Source: Candidatus Falkowiibacteriota bacterium (GTDB lineage: Bacteria > Patescibacteriota > Patescibacteriia > UBA2591 > JABMQE01). Taken from it: 6,954 nt of DNA. Shown one piece after another: positions 5,872 to 6,954 of this stretch. Under the pieces are notes generated by a model. That model was not told the origin of the DNA, did no database searches, and saw only the letters and a program-made list of their open reading frames with translations. How positions within the stretch are numbered: the stretch's first letter is position 1; the number at the start of each line of letters is the position of its first letter. Location of the stretch: the NCBI GenBank assembly GCA_013203415.1, contig JABMQE010000116.1, positions 1 through 6,954 of the forward strand, read 5' to 3'. The position numbers and the translations under genes were made by a program.

Positions 5872-5991
5872 ATGACGACCTGTGCTTCGTGTGCAACAAG
5901 AAGGCCGAACATTCTCTGCTGGTATATGTGCCCCCAAAGGCGCATCAAGATTCTGCAGAGGATAAAGGCCGCCACCCAAAGGAGGGACTGA
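5872..5991 (+). CDS. 39-residue four-cysteine mini-protein
   Basis: This is a very short gene supported by its control signals: a perfect sigma-70 promoter, and AAGGAGGT (5860-5867) with five bases between GGAGG and ATG 5872. Its TGA stop overlaps the next ATG by one base (TGATG). The product begins MTTCASCATRRPN. Its cysteines at 4, 7, 16 and 20 form C-x2-C-x8-C-x3-C, the spacing of a small zinc knuckle or ribbon. A strongly basic helix follows (RRIKILQRIKAATQRR). Metal binding and nucleic-acid or protein contact are inferences from composition. An in-frame ATG at 5836 would add 12 residues but sits at or before the predicted transcript start, so it is unlikely. The start codon lies in the loop of a small hairpin (GGTCG 5865-5869 with CGACC 5876-5880), which may temper translation. 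No family recognised. It might alternatively be a leader peptide for the next gene. Confidence 0.6.
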   Translation: MTTCASCATRRPNILCWYMCPQRRIKILQRIKAATQRRD

Positions 5992-6191
5992 TGCCCGACA
6001 AACCTGGCAAGCCCGGTGGAACTGGCAGCAAGCGCAGTAAGAAAAACCCGGGCAGGAGAACCGAACTTTCCGGGGTGCCGCCTGGAATGAGAGCCCTGAT
6101 TCAGCAGGCAAGCCGCGCTTCAACCTCGTCCAGGCAGATGGCTCAGCAGCAGCGTCAAGGCGAAGAGCAGGAGACCGTAGAGGTCTTGTAG
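5991..6191 (+). CDS. 66-residue basic, glutamine-rich, probably disordered protein
   Basis: No family recognised. ATG 5991 is chosen because GGAGG (5981-5985) lies five bases upstream and the codon overlaps the stop of the 39-residue gene, a classic translational-coupling arrangement. The frame is open further upstream to ATG 5889, but that part runs through the other gene without an SD. The N-terminal half is basic and rich in Gly, Pro and Lys (PGKPGGTGSKRSKKNPGRR). The second half is a probable helix (PPGMRALIQQASRASTSSRQMAQQQ) ending in a Glu-rich tail. There are no cysteines, no membrane segment and no signal peptide. The composition resembles small nucleic-acid-binding or chaperone-like accessory proteins, but this cannot be decided from sequence alone. 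A terminator hairpin follows. Confidence 0.65.
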   Translation: MPDKPGKPGGTGSKRSKKNPGRRTELSGVPPGMRALIQQASRASTSSRQMAQQQRQGEEQETVEVL

Positions 6192-6233
6192 CCAGCGCGC
6201 CGTTGACTCATCTCGGTCTCGAATCGTTCGCAG

Positions 6234-6267
6234 AAGGGACTCACACTCGCGTGGGTCCTTTGCTTTT
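6234..6267 (+). terminator. Terminator hairpin after the two small genes
   Basis: AAGGGACTCAC (6234-6244) pairs with GTGGGTCCTTT (6251-6261) over 11 base pairs, two of them G-U, around a six-base loop. It is followed by GCTTTT, a weak T-run. It closes the unit that starts at the consensus promoter. Confidence 0.75.
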
Positions 6268-6275
6268 ATAAAACC

Positions 6276-6304
6276 TTCCATTTTTATAAAAATAATGATA
6301 TAGT
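6276..6304 (+). promoter_or_regulatory. Weak candidate promoter for argS
   Basis: TATAGT (6299-6304), five of six to the -10 consensus, lies 17 bases after TTCCAT (6276-6281), which is a poor -35. It would place the inverted repeat at 6320-6405 in the leader of the argS transcript. Confidence 0.3.
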
Positions 6305-6319
6305 GTTAAAAACAGTCAC

Positions 6320-6405
6320 TCGTCACTAGTCACTTGTAACTAGGGTTTTGATTAAAATGTCTTAAAGTAAATCCCTAGTGGCTAGTTGCTAGTGACTAGT
6401 GACGA
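6320..6405. repeat. Inverted repeat of CACTAGT-type units before argS
   Basis: TCGTCACTAGTCACT (6320-6334) is the exact reverse complement of AGTGACTAGTGACGA (6391-6405). Inside it, CTAGGG (6340-6345) pairs with CCCTAG (6373-6378). Both arms are built from short CTAGT-containing units, and the 27-base centre is AT-rich. It fills the spacer up to five bases before the argS start. The gene-free stretch 6192-6410 otherwise holds the terminator at 6234-6267 and an AT-rich segment. Confidence 0.8.
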
Positions 6406-6410
6406 AACCT

Positions 6411-6954
6411 ATGAAGCAACTCATCCAATCACATCTCAAAAAGATTATCAACAAAAAATACCCTCACTTTCATGGCGAGATAGCGTTAGAATATCCCCCA
6501 GATGCAAAAATGGGGGATTTAGCTTTCCCTTGTTTCGAACTCGCAAAAATCGCTAAAAAATCTCCAAACGCTGTTGCTCTAGAGCTTGCTCCGGAGCATG
6601 CTCCGGAGCAAATTAAACATATCAAAGAAGCAAAAGCCCAAGGCCCGTATCTAAATCTTTTCCTAAACAAAGAACTATTTTGGAAGGAACTTTTTTCAAA
6701 AAACGATTCCCACGCCTCCCGCGATTCCAACGCTTCCTGCATCATGATCGAGTTCTCTTCCCCCAACACCAATAAACCCCTCCACTTAGGCCATGTCCGC
6801 AACAATTGTCTGGGCAGCTCTCTTTCAAATCTTTTAGAATCCCGAGGAAACAAAATAACCCGCGCCTCCTTAGTCAACGACCGCGGCGTGCATATTTGTA
6901 AGTCAATATTTGCCTATCAGCAGGTCGAAAATGGAAAATGGAAAATGCCCTGCC
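6411..6954 (+). CDS. argS: Arginyl-tRNA synthetase, N-terminal part (runs off the window)
   Basis: Class I aminoacyl-tRNA synthetase that charges tRNA-Arg with arginine. The 181 complete codons seen are about a third of a usual ArgS. The N-terminal tRNA-binding domain (residues 1-95) shows DAKMGDLAFPCFELAK (31-46) and QGPYLNLFLNKELF (77-90). The catalytic domain opens with IEFSSPNTNKPLHLGHVRNN, which contains the ATP-binding HIGH-type motif HLGH at residues 125-128. It continues with LVNDRGVHICKSIFAYQ (154-170). This 'SSPNTNKPLHLGH...NDRGIHICKS' form is that of Bacteroidetes and many candidate-phyla ArgS, in contrast to the E. coli type. ATG 6411 is placed right for the family and has no SD. 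Local repeats lie inside the coding sequence: a doubled palindrome at 6587-6610, an 18-base tandem repeat at 6705-6740 in the linker, and three GAAAATG copies at 6927-6947. All keep the frame. Confidence 0.95.
   Translation, partial: MKQLIQSHLKKIINKKYPHFHGEIALEYPPDAKMGDLAFPCFELAKIAKKSPNAVALELAPEHAPEQIKHIKEAKAQGPYLNLFLNKELFWKELFSKNDSHASRDSNASCIMIEFSSPNTNKPLHLGHVRNNCLGSSLSNLLESRGNKITRASLVNDRGVHICKSIFAYQQVENGKWKMPC
6587..6610. repeat. Doubled 12-bp palindrome inside argS
   Basis: TGCTCCGGAGCA occurs twice head to tail (6587-6598, 6599-6610); each copy is itself a palindrome, so the 24 bases are a perfect palindrome. It encodes the repeat APEHAPEQ at residues 60-67 of ArgS. Confidence 0.9.
6705..6740 (+). 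repeat. 18-base tandem duplication in the argS linker
   Basis: 6705-6722 and 6723-6740 agree at 15 of 18 positions and encode DSHASR and DSNASC (residues 99-110), just before the catalytic domain. Confidence 0.8.

Noticed and set aside
5889..5990. Upstream extension of the 66-residue protein
   Set aside because: It has no SD and overlaps the 39-residue gene out of frame; ATG 5991 has a proper SD and coupling overlap.
6192..6410. tRNA or small structured RNA gene before argS
   Set aside because: No cloverleaf or T-loop motif was found; the stretch holds a terminator, AT-rich sequence and an inverted repeat only.
6470..6877. Minus-strand open frame of 135 codons
   Set aside because: It lies wholly antisense to argS, which carries the HLGH motif and family sequence; a codon-bias shadow.
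126..6954. Alternative genetic code with UGA as glycine (as in some candidate phyla)
   Set aside because: The conserved genes have no in-frame TGA, and two small genes appear to end at TGA.

Overview
The window looks like a chromosomal piece of a small-genome bacterium, most likely a member of the Candidate Phyla Radiation (Patescibacteria, Parcubacteria-like). This is an inference. It rests on a moderately AT-rich sequence, a GxxExxY-family gene of the type common in those genomes, an ArgS N-terminus of the 'SSPNTNKPLHLGH' type, housekeeping genes starting without Shine-Dalgarno (SD) sequences, and several short orphan genes. The conserved genes read through without in-frame UGA and two small genes end in TGA, so the standard bacterial code fits and the UGA-glycine code does not.

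Layout, left to right. (1) 1-92: a purine/pyrimidine-rich imperfect palindrome. (2) tsf, translation elongation factor Ts. (3) 893-1422: a broken GxxExxY gene inside an inverted-repeat cassette that begins on the tsf stop codon and ends 5 bases before the next start. (4) ricT/yaaT (PSP1 domain, cysteine-rich). (5) A 108-residue orphan gene with a strong SD and its own intrinsic terminator. (6) A Y1/RAYT-type transposase with two REP-like hairpins in front and a third, larger hairpin forming its last codons. (7) gap, glyceraldehyde-3-phosphate dehydrogenase. (8) A 267-residue orphan with a charged disordered N-terminus. (9) A convergent terminator region, then a 121-residue orphan on the minus strand. 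(10) A divergent regulatory region with a perfect consensus sigma-70 promoter, driving two tiny overlapping genes (39 and 66 codons) and ending in a terminator hairpin. (11) An inverted-repeat element and the 5' part of argS, which runs off the window.

The conserved genes serve core functions (translation: tsf, argS; glycolysis: gap; RicT-type Fe-S protein), but they are unrelated, are separated by repeats and orphans, and do not form a functional operon. The most unusual part is 5336-6262: a divergent pair of orphan transcription units with a 15-bp palindrome between their promoters. The plus-strand unit encodes a four-cysteine mini-protein that is translationally coupled to a basic, probably disordered protein. 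A second pattern across the window is that the conserved genes lack SD sequences, while four of the five orphan genes have near-perfect AAGGAGG sites at 4-5 base spacing.
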